A stretch of DNA of 30,541 nt from Halocafeteria seosinensis (Eukaryota; Sar; Bigyra; Bicosoecida): NCBI GenBank assembly GCA_001687465.1, contig LVLI01000310.1, positions 1-30,541 on the forward strand, written 5' to 3'. The position numbers and the translations under genes were made by a program. Shown in pieces: positions 1 to 9,083 of the stretch. The notes below the pieces were generated by a model. It saw only the letters and a program-made list of their open reading frames with translations. It did no database searches and was not told where the DNA came from. Numbering within the stretch: position 1 is the stretch's first letter; the number at the start of each line of letters is the position of its first letter.

Positions 1-567
1 CGACAGGTCTATACCCTCGATGCCCGGAACGTTAAGACAAGCCTCTACAGTGGCGGGGATATCTCGAACTTGTTCGAGCTTATCACCCGTTAAATCAAGT
101 ACGTGCGGTCCAGCTGGATGAACGGAATCCTTGTATGGTGCAGTTAATTCCTCAAACACGTCTGCTTTGAAATTGCGGATGGATAACGGCGTCCTGACGG
201 GCCCCGTCTTCTGTGTGTCGTCAGCATTCTCTTTATACGGATGTCCCAGTTGCGAGATCTTGTTTCGTAGTTCATAATTCTCTTCTTCCAACTTTGCCAA
301 GTCATGGTCTTTTGCCATCACCTTCATGTGCATCAATCGCTTCTCCTTCTCCAGCAACTCCTGGAGCTGCGATACCAAAGTGGCTCGCTCCTTTGACGTC
401 GTGTCGCTGCTCCCATACTGGTTCAACAGGGTCGATGCGGCATCTTCACATTGTTTAGTCTCCGTCGGAACTTCCTTAGTCTGTGTATGTGCGTCCGTAT
501 CGGTCGTTTGGGTCCGAGTGGTGGCATCTTGAAGCTGCGAGGACCAAGTCCCTTCTCCCCCGTCCAT
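1..567 (-). CDS. Partial coiled-coil protein (5' part only)
   Basis: The minus strand is open from an ATG at 567 to the window edge (189 codons, no stop), so the 3' part lies outside. The first 60 residues are rich in Thr, Gln, Glu and Asp. Residues about 60-105 have the heptad-like Leu/Lys/Glu pattern of a coiled coil (LVSQLQELLEKEKRLMHMKV and onward). The tail has short hydrophobic stretches such as VFEELTAPY and VPGIEGIDL. There is no signal peptide and no membrane segment. I do not recognise the family. The ATG at 567 is the first in this frame, and the gene is divergent from the phosphoesterase at 927. A splice site before the edge cannot be excluded. Confidence 0.7.
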   Translation of the reverse strand, partial: MDGGEGTWSSQLQDATTRTQTTDTDAHTQTKEVPTETKQCEDAASTLLNQYGSSDTTSKERATLVSQLQELLEKEKRLMHMKVMAKDHDLAKLEEENYELRNKISQLGHPYKENADDTQKTGPVRTPLSIRNFKADVFEELTAPYKDSVHPAGPHVLDLTGDKLEQVRDIPATVEACLNVPGIEGIDLS

Positions 568-926
568 TTTCTACTCAATTTTCTATACTACTTCCAAGCG
601 AAAAACACCACCAACTGCATCGATTAGGGTCCGAACGAGCAAAACGTTGCTCTTCGTCGTGTCATTCGCTTGTCACTCAGCAACACCCCCAAGTCGAAGT
701 TGAAGTTGAAGTTGGAAAACAGACTGCCTCTCTGCCAGGGTCTCTGGCCTTTATTAAGGTAGTATGGGGTAGGATTTGATGGTTCGTGTTTGTTGTTCCT
801 TTGTGTTTGTACCACAGAAGATCAATCACACAGTAGAGGAAGACATGAAGGAGCTTTACAGTTCTCGAGATCGCTGTTGAGCTTCACAGTGAGATGTTGT
901 AAACTAGGTGTTTAGTACCGTATAGG
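568..926. promoter_or_regulatory. Divergent intergenic region with a short hexamer repeat
   Basis: This 359-base spacer lies between two divergent start codons and must hold both promoters. It contains three tandem GAAGTT hexamers at 696-713. I see no convincing coding exon or RNA gene. Confidence 0.5.
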
Positions 927-2764
927 ATGGAAACTAGCGAAAACGCAAGAACTGAGGACCACAAGTGTGGTTGCCGGTCAGGCACACGGGCCGTGATTGT
1001 CGCCGCGTTGGTTGCCGTGGCGATTTGCGTCAGCGTTTCCTTGGCGATAGGAGGATGGCCAGCCTTGATAGCAACGATGCTGGCTCTAGTCTACATGAGT
1101 TATCTGTAGGTTTGATGCGAAACTTCTCTCATTCACATGTACATCGTGACATCCTCTCTATCTCTACTTCCCTCTGTTTCTATGTGTATGCAGTGTAGCA
1201 AGTTTATTGTATGTACCTTCCAAAGCAGTTTTGAAGTATTTCGACATTCGGGTCCAACAACACCAGCGAACAGGACCAAGTGGGATCGAAGAAGTACAAC
1301 GCCAAAATGGGGCAAGAGCACCTGACGAAGAGATTGAAATCGTTTCGAATTCGCAGTCAAGAGGTGAAGCAGAAAAGGGGGCGCGTTGGGAGAGGAAGAG
1401 ACGATTGATCATTGCGGACGTCGTAGTAGCGGTAACGTTTCTTGTACTGCTGATAATTGCCATACACGCGGTATCAGCGGGGCAAGACATGTCAGGCACA
1501 GAACCCCACCCCTATATAGAATTCGGATACGGAACACTTGTGTTTCTTGGTCTCGTGGCATTTTACTTAGTCGCCTTGGACCTAATCTATGGCGCGTACT
1601 GTGGAGTGTTTTGGTGTTGGCAGCGGTGTAGGATTCCTTCTCCAGGGGACAGAAAGTTGTCTAGCCCGGAACGGAAGCGACGTATTGTATTCCTTCTCGT
1701 CAAGCCCTTAGCAGTTCTACTCCTATGTGTGTTGCTAACAACTGCTAGTTTCATTCAGGGAGACCGACGCCCAGTCACCCGAGAACTATCCCACTCCTTT
1801 AGCACATTTCCTTCTGCCATGAATGAGCTCAGGTTGGTACACCTTAGCGACCTTCATGTTGGGCCGACAGTTGGAAAATCGAATATTCAGTCTATCGTGA
1901 ATCAGGTCAACGAGTTAAATCCTGACGTTGTCGTCATTACGGGCGATTTGCTAGATGGAAACATTGATAGATTTCGAGAAGTTATCCAGCCTCTCCGTGA
2001 CTTTCAGACAACACGAGGTGTTTATATGTGTACTGGTAACCATGAATATAGGGTAAGCCTGGACGAAGTGGACGAATGGATGGATGAGCTGCGGGAACTG
2101 AACGTTTGGCCTCTCCGCAACGAACGAGTCACGCTGTTTGCTCACAGTAATCTTTCTTACTCGAATGTCAACGGTGTCACGTTGTTTCCCCCTTCTCGGC
2201 GCTTGTCAGAGGCTGACAAAACTCTGCTAAGGTCTCTAGGCCTAGGTCAGTCCAATATAACCTGGCCAGAGACGCGGTTTCCTGCGGAAGAAATGCTCAA
2301 TCATCTTCATTCCATGGAAGGTTTTTATCTATCTGGTATAGAGGACTACGTGAGGCGCGTCGGAAGCGGTGGTGTGAATACAGATCCTGTTTTGGCGTTC
2401 GGTAACCGTCTCGAAAATAGGACTATCGTAGGACTGGCACATCAACCTCTTCATATTACCATTGTTGCCAAATTTCAGGTCGATCTGGTTCTGTCGGGTC
2501 ATACTCATGGTGGACAAGTATGGCCTGTGCATTTTGGCACGAAGCTGGCAAATCCATACTTGTAAGTGTTTGTTCTGTTTGAGTTGTGTATGCGCAATCG
2601 ACGATATTGTGATCGCTTGCGCTCTTGGTTCCAGCCGGGGACTCTCTCAGCACAACCCACGCACAGAGATATACGTAAGTGGCGGGACCAACCAGTGGGG
2701 TCCTCGTGCCAGACTGGGAAGTAGCCGCGAAATTGCGGTTCATCTACTATCAAATGTGGGTTAA
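927..2764 (+). CDS. Multi-pass membrane calcineurin-like metallophosphoesterase
   Basis: Exons are 927-1105, 1194-2561 and 2635-2764 (558 aa). The splices keep frame and remove in-frame stops. The N-terminal half is membrane-bound: hydrophobic segments at about residues 22-40, 44-66, 131-153, 172-200 and 224-247. The C-terminal half is a metallophosphoesterase of the YkuE/TMPPE type with the metal-binding set in order: DLH (D279, H281), GD (D311), GNHE (N342, H343), H476 in GLAHQP, and GHTH (H496, H498). The tail YVSGGTNQWGPRARLG is typical of the family. About 130 residues separate GNHE from H476, which seems long for these enzymes and suggests an insertion. The family hydrolyses phosphoesters with two metal ions; the substrate here is unknown. 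Confidence 0.9.
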
Positions 2765-3564
2765 GTACCCCCAAGAAACACAACGGTATTTGGCTCCTAT
2801 ATTGCCTCGCCATCGGCCATCAACTGATAAAGAATGGCATGGATAATCTCTTGTTCGCTCGTTGTAAAGGGAGCCATACAAGGGCGAGGAAGTCGAGAAC
2901 CGGAAACTGAGAAACACTGCAAACGGGAGGATCCAATGACGTCATGAAAACTTGAATGGTAACGGTGAATGATCGTTCTATGTAATGATGAGTGATTGGT
3001 GGATGTCATGAGTGCGGAAACGACGAACAGACTACACTGTACAACGGAAACACTGCACCCGGCGTTGTCGTTTGTCCCATGCACAGCTCCAACAGTCATG
3101 GGTGGACGAGGAGGTATACAGTCTGGTTTTTCCGGATCTTCCCTGCTCATGAATCGTCCGTTTCCGAATTCTAGCCCTTAACATAGTTTCTAGTTTCTTT
3201 ATGGACCTTAACGTATTCATGTATCATTCTATTTCCGTCAGACAGCTCTTAACCTAGTTTCTAGGGTCTCTATTGCACAAACGCAGGACCATGTGATCGT
3301 AGTTTGACGTTGGTATGAGCAGAATTAATCGGCGCGTGCTCAACACCTTTTAAACCAACGGTGATTAAACAATTCTACAGCCATTTCTCCGTGATCCTCA
3401 AAGTAAATTCGCAAACAAACAACCCTGAGTCACTGACTCCAATAAATTGCCGTCTAGCTGGGCAGTCCGGCCTCGTCTGCTCACTAGTAGCGATGGATTC
3501 AACCCTGCAGGGTTGCCAACTGTAGCAGCTGAGAATGATATCGACATCGGTTACATCTGAGACA
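2765..3564. other. Intergenic region between two convergent genes
   Basis: This 800-base stretch holds the 3' ends of both neighbours. It contains a CCAAT box (2933-2937) running into a perfect TGACGTCA palindrome (2937-2944), an unusual promoter-like pair between two gene ends. It also has two near-identical copies of CTTAAC(A/C)TAGTTTCTAG around 3178 and 3248, and a 16-base palindrome at 3500. Minus-strand ORF 2797-3150 lacks splice signals and family resemblance, so I do not call it a gene. Confidence 0.5.
3500..3515. repeat. Perfect 16-base palindrome CAACCCTGCAGGGTTG
   Basis: It lies 50 bases past the stop of the minus-strand kinase gene, probably in its 3' UTR or just beyond. It could be a dyad protein site or form an 8-bp stem in RNA. 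The function is unknown. Confidence 0.6.
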
Positions 3565-5145
3565 CTATAAGCCTGTTTCCAAACATTTGTGTACAGTCTT
3601 CTGAGCTAAAGCAAGGCGTGCTGATATTTCACCACTAACAAAACGAATAACATCTTTACTCCCTACATCCGATCCTTGCGACACGCCGACACTGTTAATA
3701 GAAGCGTGGCAGTTGCTCATATTCCTGGATAGAATCTCCCCCATCAATTCCACTCCTACTAACCCTCTCTGGTGCATTATTCTTGGCATCGTCGCAAACC
3801 ATTGATCATTGACCAATGCCTCTTCAAACGGTTTCTTCCAGCCTGTTGAAGAATTAAGGAATGAATTTAGAGTATTCGTGTGTCGCACAAGCTTAACCAG
3901 TTCGCAGATTGGGCGTTCAGAATTCTCTAAGACAGGACACGCACGTTTTCCCATTTTGCCGCGAAATACTTCGATCGGATATAACATGCCCTCAAGATAT
4001 CTTTCTTGGTCGCACATGTAGTTGTGGTCATGAAATGACCATGCGCCATTATCAGCGGCCACGACTTTGTCGCCTTCTCGGAACCAGTTCTTTGTCATGT
4101 GCCGATCCGTATTGAGTAGAAAGTAATCCAACAGAGTGAGTTTGAATACATCTTTCATAAATGTAATGTCTCTTTTAGAGCATTTGGATCTGTACCAAGA
4201 TACTGCTTCGGGGACAAACTTTTCCGAGCGCATCAAAGCACCTGTAAGCACTCTATCATTATTATAAGTAAACACACATCGCGCTGCGACGCGGCTTGCC
4301 CTCCCTGGAAAAAGTGCATCCATGGGTAGCATAAAACCAATCGTGGGATACGTTAGCTCAAACCCTAATGCTTTGTCTAGCTCATGGCCAACAATTTCAG
4401 GCCACTCTTGTCTTCCCCAGAAGTAACTGAGAGTCGGACGACACGAGAGTTTGAAAAAGTACTGCCCACAATTAGGGATTACCAGACGAAGCACATGTAG
4501 ACTCGGTCTCCAATCAACAATTATCTTTTTCCTCAACCTAGAAGGGAGCTTCTCTTCTGATTCAACATACGACTTGTATTCTGCAAGCACTTTGCATCCC
4601 AACGGACCATCCGTCCCCACAGGCATATCCTTAGCGAGCTCCTCCTTCGAGGGAAAATCTGTATCAGCTTGTTTGGGTTTACTTGTATCCTTTTTTGTGG
4701 GCGGTCTCCTTATCGGTTTGCGCGGAGGACTTCTGCGGGTGGGCGGTGTCCTTGGTCTCCTTAATCTCGCCCTCGAGTAAGAAACACGTTTTTTAACTGA
4801 GGGTTTGCTTTTCTTCTTGTCTTCTTTTTCTTTCTTTTCCTCTTCGGCTCCGGAGGAATCTCGTGGCGACTTCCCACTTTCCTCCGTGTCAGTTGCTGAA
4901 AGAACATCATCCCGGACGGACTCCTTGGCAGAGGCATTGTACGTCCATGATGGCTGCCACAAGTACTCGTCCGTCGAACTTGGCGGTTCAAATTGTACAA
5001 ATGTAGCGTAAAAGCCCACTGACAAAAGGACAAGGAGAGCACAAATTAAGGCAGCAAAGTACAGAGAACGGCGAGTGATTTTGGGCGGAGCGTCCCCATT
5101 CACGCCAGGAGTCTGTTTCTGCAGTTTACTAGCCGATGCCGGCAT
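3565..5145 (-). CDS. Four-jointed/FAM20-like type II membrane (Golgi) kinase
   Basis: This is a single open frame of 526 aa. A short cytosolic tail is followed by one membrane anchor (about residues 28-50), with no cleavable signal, so it is type II. Residues 80-165 form a disordered stem: acidic, then Arg/Pro/Lys-rich. The globular part carries the landmarks of the FAM20/Four-jointed fold: a Lys in FFKLS (232), an acidic helix HELDKALGF (254-262, E255), the catalytic-loop-like LLDYFLLNTDRH followed by NW (338-354), and the metal-binding-like DNG (365-367). Cysteines at 226, 234, 290, 322 and 379 fit a lumenal protein. Family members phosphorylate secreted proteins or glycans in the Golgi; the substrate here is unknown. 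The assignment rests on motifs, so a related PI3/4K-like kinase fold remains possible. Confidence 0.75.
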   Translation of the reverse strand: MPASASKLQKQTPGVNGDAPPKITRRSLYFAALICALLVLLSVGFYATFVQFEPPSSTDEYLWQPSWTYNASAKESVRDDVLSATDTEESGKSPRDSSGAEEEKKEKEDKKKSKPSVKKRVSYSRARLRRPRTPPTRRSPPRKPIRRPPTKKDTSKPKQADTDFPSKEELAKDMPVGTDGPLGCKVLAEYKSYVESEEKLPSRLRKKIIVDWRPSLHVLRLVIPNCGQYFFKLSCRPTLSYFWGRQEWPEIVGHELDKALGFELTYPTIGFMLPMDALFPGRASRVAARCVFTYNNDRVLTGALMRSEKFVPEAVSWYRSKCSKRDITFMKDVFKLTLLDYFLLNTDRHMTKNWFREGDKVVAADNGAWSFHDHNYMCDQERYLEGMLYPIEVFRGKMGKRACPVLENSERPICELVKLVRHTNTLNSFLNSSTGWKKPFEEALVNDQWFATMPRIMHQRGLVGVELMGEILSRNMSNCHASINSVGVSQGSDVGSKDVIRFVSGEISARLALAQKTVHKCLETGL

Positions 5146-6545
5146 ACTAGAAGAGTATTTGCACTACCTCATCCAAGTTCTCCCAGCCCTAAACGCATGC
5201 TATGCGTTTGTACACTACATATATGTATGCGACCGGGGGTCCAAAACTGTCTGGTCCTCCTCACTTAGCACAGCACGAAGATGGGCGTTTAGAGACCGTA
5301 TGTGAACGAAACTATATTGATTCAACAATGCCCTATTTACATGATTAATCAACAACACTCATTAATTTCATGATCTTGGTCCAAGAATTAACCTTCTCGC
5401 TCACGTGTTGCGACCCACTGGTTGCGAACTGATACTAGTTAGTAATTACCCGCGGTAACTTGCCGGTACTGAATTATTCTGAATGTCAATCGTGAGCGGA
5501 AAAGGCTACCAGTCGCACAGCTGTCTCAACACTGAAATAATTGCTTGTTGGGCTCGCCCTCATTCATTTTCTGCCTGGTTGATTCGTTGGCGATGGCGAA
5601 CCGGGGTGACAGATGAGGCCACATGTGCCAAACAAGCTGGTCAACCGTGGGTGACTTGCACTTTGCCACGTCTACCAGTACCCGGGTAGAATTAGAATAG
5701 AAATATCGCGGTTGGCATGGTTCTTGCTTCTTTCCCATGGTCTTTCGATGTTTCTTTCATGGACGCTCGTCGGTCTTCATCTGGTCACGTCTCGCCAGCT
5801 TGACAGATACAGTTTAAGTTGTACATACGTGTATGCCGCGCCCCAGCAGCTGTGGTCATGTATAAGCATGTTTTAGTGAGAGAAACACTGTAACATATCA
5901 AACGTTCATGTACAAAGCTACGTAACTATGTTTGCGTGAACATTTGACACTTGCAGCTCCGGCCATAGTTCCATTCGAAATGATCAGTGCGGATTCGGAC
6001 GCTAACCAATGGCGTTTACTGTACGTCCTCGAAGTATAAGAAAGACCAAATACTGCATTCCCAGTCCCCAGAGTGACACTCACACACAAGCTATGCGACA
6101 AAGTATGAACACTTAATTCGACATGAGCTCCTAGGGACCCTATCGTTGACTCCGAAGTACAAACTCCTTCCACCACCACGTTCCCGCGTTCCACCCTACT
6201 GTACATTGTACATTGTATTACACTTGCTACCGGTAGGATACAGCGCCAAGTTTTGATCACAATGTACCGCATCATGCCAGCAATTTTTGTCGTACCATAG
6301 TGTTACCAGAGACCCTAACTGTGTTCGGAACGTTGCGTTCCCACTCAGATACATGTTGCAGGAGTCGCAGTCGGGAGGTTGTTGAGTCTAGACTCTGGAG
6401 TCTTCTTCGTTGTAGGCTCCCTGTTACTTAGGGGATTGATTGACGATTAAGCTGATACTTCCCCTTGTCTGTCTTTCGTTGGAACTACGCAAGAGTGTAC
6501 ATTAAATGACAATAATCCTGGGTGAATTGAATCCAATACTGTACC
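5146..6545. other. Long intergenic region, no convincing gene
   Basis: This 1.4-kb gap separates the divergent kinase and SNARE A genes, so it should contain both promoters. It includes a perfect 8-bp stem with a 3-base loop at 5191-5209 (AAACGCAT GCT ATGCGTTT) and an E-box CACGTG near 5402. The best ORF (minus, 5898-6275, 125 codons) has no recognisable motif. I see no tRNA- or snRNA-like structure. Confidence 0.45.
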
Positions 6546-7577
6546 ATGGTTGGCAGCAGCAAGAAGAAGCAGGAGCGTCTGGATCAGCAAGTGGTGCAGA
6601 CTGTAGACACCTATCTGGTACGTCGCTCGATGTGTGAGCTAGCAAGCAGTGTCAGTCAATACACGCATGTGCGTATGTATGTGTACGTGTACTATGAGGC
6701 AGGCGCGCATGGAAAATGTGGTGTCCAACCATGAACGACTCAACCGGAAAGCTGAGAAAGCCATACAACAATCAGAGAAACGCAAGTCGAACAGCTCTTC
6801 AGAGACAGATTTCGCACAAGTAAGTCCGTTTTCTCTGTCTCCCCTCTCGGGTGCGTGTATGAGTCCGTATTCTCCTTGGTTTGGTCTCCAGTTTCTGACG
6901 GAGCGGGAGGAGTTAAAAAACAAGTTTGTACGATTTAAACAAAGTTGCAAAGAGGATGTGGAGAGGATATCTGATCAGGAAATTAAGGGGGAAAAGCGAA
7001 CATCCTTGAAGTCTCTTCAAGATAGATATAGGGCAGCCCGAGAGGACTTCAAGACGCTGGGAGTGGAGGACTACGTCAAAGAATCGGACCGAGAGCAACT
7101 ACTCAAAGAAGCCAAGGATGGTAAGCGCGAATATTGGCTGGTCTTAAAAGCAGACAACGGCAAACTCATGTTAAGCTAATCCATATCTCTTGTGTATAAG
7201 GAATTGCAGTACGAAATCCCATACATGGAGCACGAACCAACGACCAGCTGCTGAACCAGGCAAGCAGCACTGCTAAAGATACTACGAGCAAGCTACGAGA
7301 GGGACTCAGTGACGTTCAACAATCGCAGGCCACAGCTAATCAGGTGGCTATTACGTTGCAAGAAGACCGGGAGAAAATCGAGAATATAACCAGGAATGTA
7401 GATGAAATCGAATCGGACTTAGAGATAAGCAAACGTCTGGTGGTTCGCTTCGTGAAGAAACTCTACACGGATAAAATTATCATTGCCTTGACTGGACTGA
7501 TTGCCTGTGCTGTTCTAGCTATTATAATTTACATGATTGTCGAAGGGGATGGGAGCAAGTTGAAGCCAGGAAGTTAA
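6546..7577 (+). CDS. NPSN-like Qb-SNARE, copy A
   Basis: Exons are 6546-6617, 6703-6819, 6892-7120 and 7201-7577 (264 aa). An in-frame CAG at 7207-7209 is an alternative last acceptor and would remove three residues. The N-terminal half is helical and charged (KNKFVRFKQSCKEDVERI, then DRYRAAREDFKTLGVEDYV), as in the regulatory domain of novel plant SNAREs. The C-terminal third is a SNARE helix ending at KKLYTDK, then a single tail anchor (IIIALTGLIACAVLAIIIY) and an 11-residue tail. It aligns without gaps to plant NPSN11 from mid-helix to the TDK before the membrane. At the position that matches the central Gln it has Asp (in LQED). Plant NPSNs act in membrane fusion at the plasma membrane and cell plate; the route used here is inferred. 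Confidence 0.85.
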
Positions 7578-9083
7578 TGGGAACGGGGCAAGACCGCCTA
7601 ATATGTGGCTAAAGCGCTTAAACGATAGCCAATGCTTGTAGATGATACACCGAACTGTCATGAATCATGGCTCCCGCGAGACTAATGTTTGAGCCTGTCA
7701 GTCTGACAGTGATGCTTATTGGAGTACGACGCATCCGCTGTGCACTTCATTGGTAGAAACCGACAAAGTACGTCGGCAGTACTACAAACTTTAACCAAAG
7801 GAAAGGAGTGGTAAGACTCGAGAAGCCCGTATTTGAATTGACCCCATTGATGCTGTACTTCAGCACACAACCATAGGAGTGCTGATAGTAGTCAGTGCTA
7901 TACCTGGGGGACGTCTAAGCATGACTAACCAGAGCGCTTGGGGCGCAATTTTTTGACGCTCTACTAAAGCATCTAGCGGTGCTGAATGAAGTAAGAGCCT
8001 GGCAATGTTTCGGGTAGCTGAATTTGGGGGATCTCTGCAACAAGTTACCGGTGGTCAATATATCTCCGTTTCAAATGCGAAGTTGCCTTTAATAAGAAAA
8101 TACCACTTGTTCTTCGCTCACCCATGAAATTTCGTCTCAGTATGTTTACTGTCCTCAGGCTCTCTCAAGCCCAATTTACCGCCGTTTCATTCAGCCATTG
8201 CTGCTCCCCAGGAGCATATCCTGGAACTTACAGACGTGTCCCGGCAATAGCGCGGGATACCGGGCGAAATTATGTACTATTGTGCTCGATGGAGTGCCTC
8301 GCGAGAAAAAGACGTATCGAGGCCCTTGGAGGACTATACGAGGGAGCACAGGATTCGGTAAGTGAAACTTCGAAAGTTCCGCATCTTCCTCGGTCCCCAG
8401 CGAGAGCCCGGTGCTTTCCTGGCAATTCTCCTGAGGAACTTGATCGCGTCGTCCCCGAAGCCGCATGGGACAGTTTTGAACCATTTGAGTACATTTACGG
8501 ACGACAACGTGGAGCCTCACACGCTCACATAAATACGTCTTCTTGACTTCTTCGTTTTTCTATCTCCACCTTTTGGACCAAATGATCAGAGTGATTGTTA
8601 TTTTATGGACGAAAAGGTGGAAGCTCTACAAAAACAGAGCTTATGTTGCACGTTTGAAAGAAACCAATTCTTATACACCTACAGTATTGTACAACTACTT
8701 GTACAAGTACAGTAGAGGACTTCTCCAAACCCGAAAATGTCGACGCCTCCAAAGAGGCAAAGTAAATTATTGATACAGTATTATTTATCTAGGTGATAAT
8801 TGGATCTAATCCAGAACAATACACACAGTTCTGGTATCTCCACGACAGCAAGAAGCCGCCGTAGTTCAACCAATACACATGTGTAAAGTTAAGTAACTTA
8901 AGTTTCAAGCCCCGGGAGCTAGGCCCGGACGGGACAACAGCACCCTGTTTTTCTTTTTGGAGTTCGTATAGGGTAGAGACGCTATTTCCTGTGTCTAATT
9001 TTTCGTGTATGTGCATTCTTTGAATATTAACGCATCATTTCGTTTGTTTGTGTGCGCGTGTTTGTTTGAGTAGGGGCGCAGAA
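7578..9083. other. Long intergenic region with one doubtful ORF
   Basis: This is 1.5 kb between SNARE A and eIF2-alpha. It holds a 7-bp perfect hairpin with a one-base loop at 7695-7709 (CTGTCAG T CTGACAG). Around 8094-8546 two frames stay open at once and there is a good GTAAGT donor; see the separate entry. The rest shows nothing I can name. Confidence 0.4.
8124..8546 (+). CDS. Possible unrecognised gene or gene remnant
   Basis: An ATG-initiated frame of 140 codons is open, and a second frame on the same strand is open from about 8094 to the donor. A strong donor GTAAGT lies at 8358 and a polypyrimidine-CAG acceptor ends at 8400. That would make a 43-base intron, shorter than the others in the window. 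After the acceptor, segments such as SPEELDRVVPEAAWDSFEPF look protein-like, but no family is recognisable. An ORF this long is not improbable by chance in this much non-coding DNA, so treat it as a candidate only. Confidence 0.22.
   Translation: MKFRLSMFTVLRLSQAQFTAVSFSHCCSPGAYPGTYRRVPAIARDTGRNYVLLCSMECLARKRRIEALGGLYEGAQDSVSETSKVPHLPRSPARARCFPGNSPEELDRVVPEAAWDSFEPFEYIYGRQRGASHAHINTSS

Noticed and set aside
2797-3150. 117-codon minus-strand ORF ending in a plausible peptide (MAPFTTSEQEIIHAILYQLM)
   Set aside because: The upstream part is low in protein character, there is no supporting promoter or splice, and no family resemblance. Kept only as a note for the region.
5898-6275. 125-codon minus-strand ORF in the kinase/SNARE A gap
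   Set aside because: No splice signals, no family motifs, and a length expected by chance in this much non-coding DNA on six frames.
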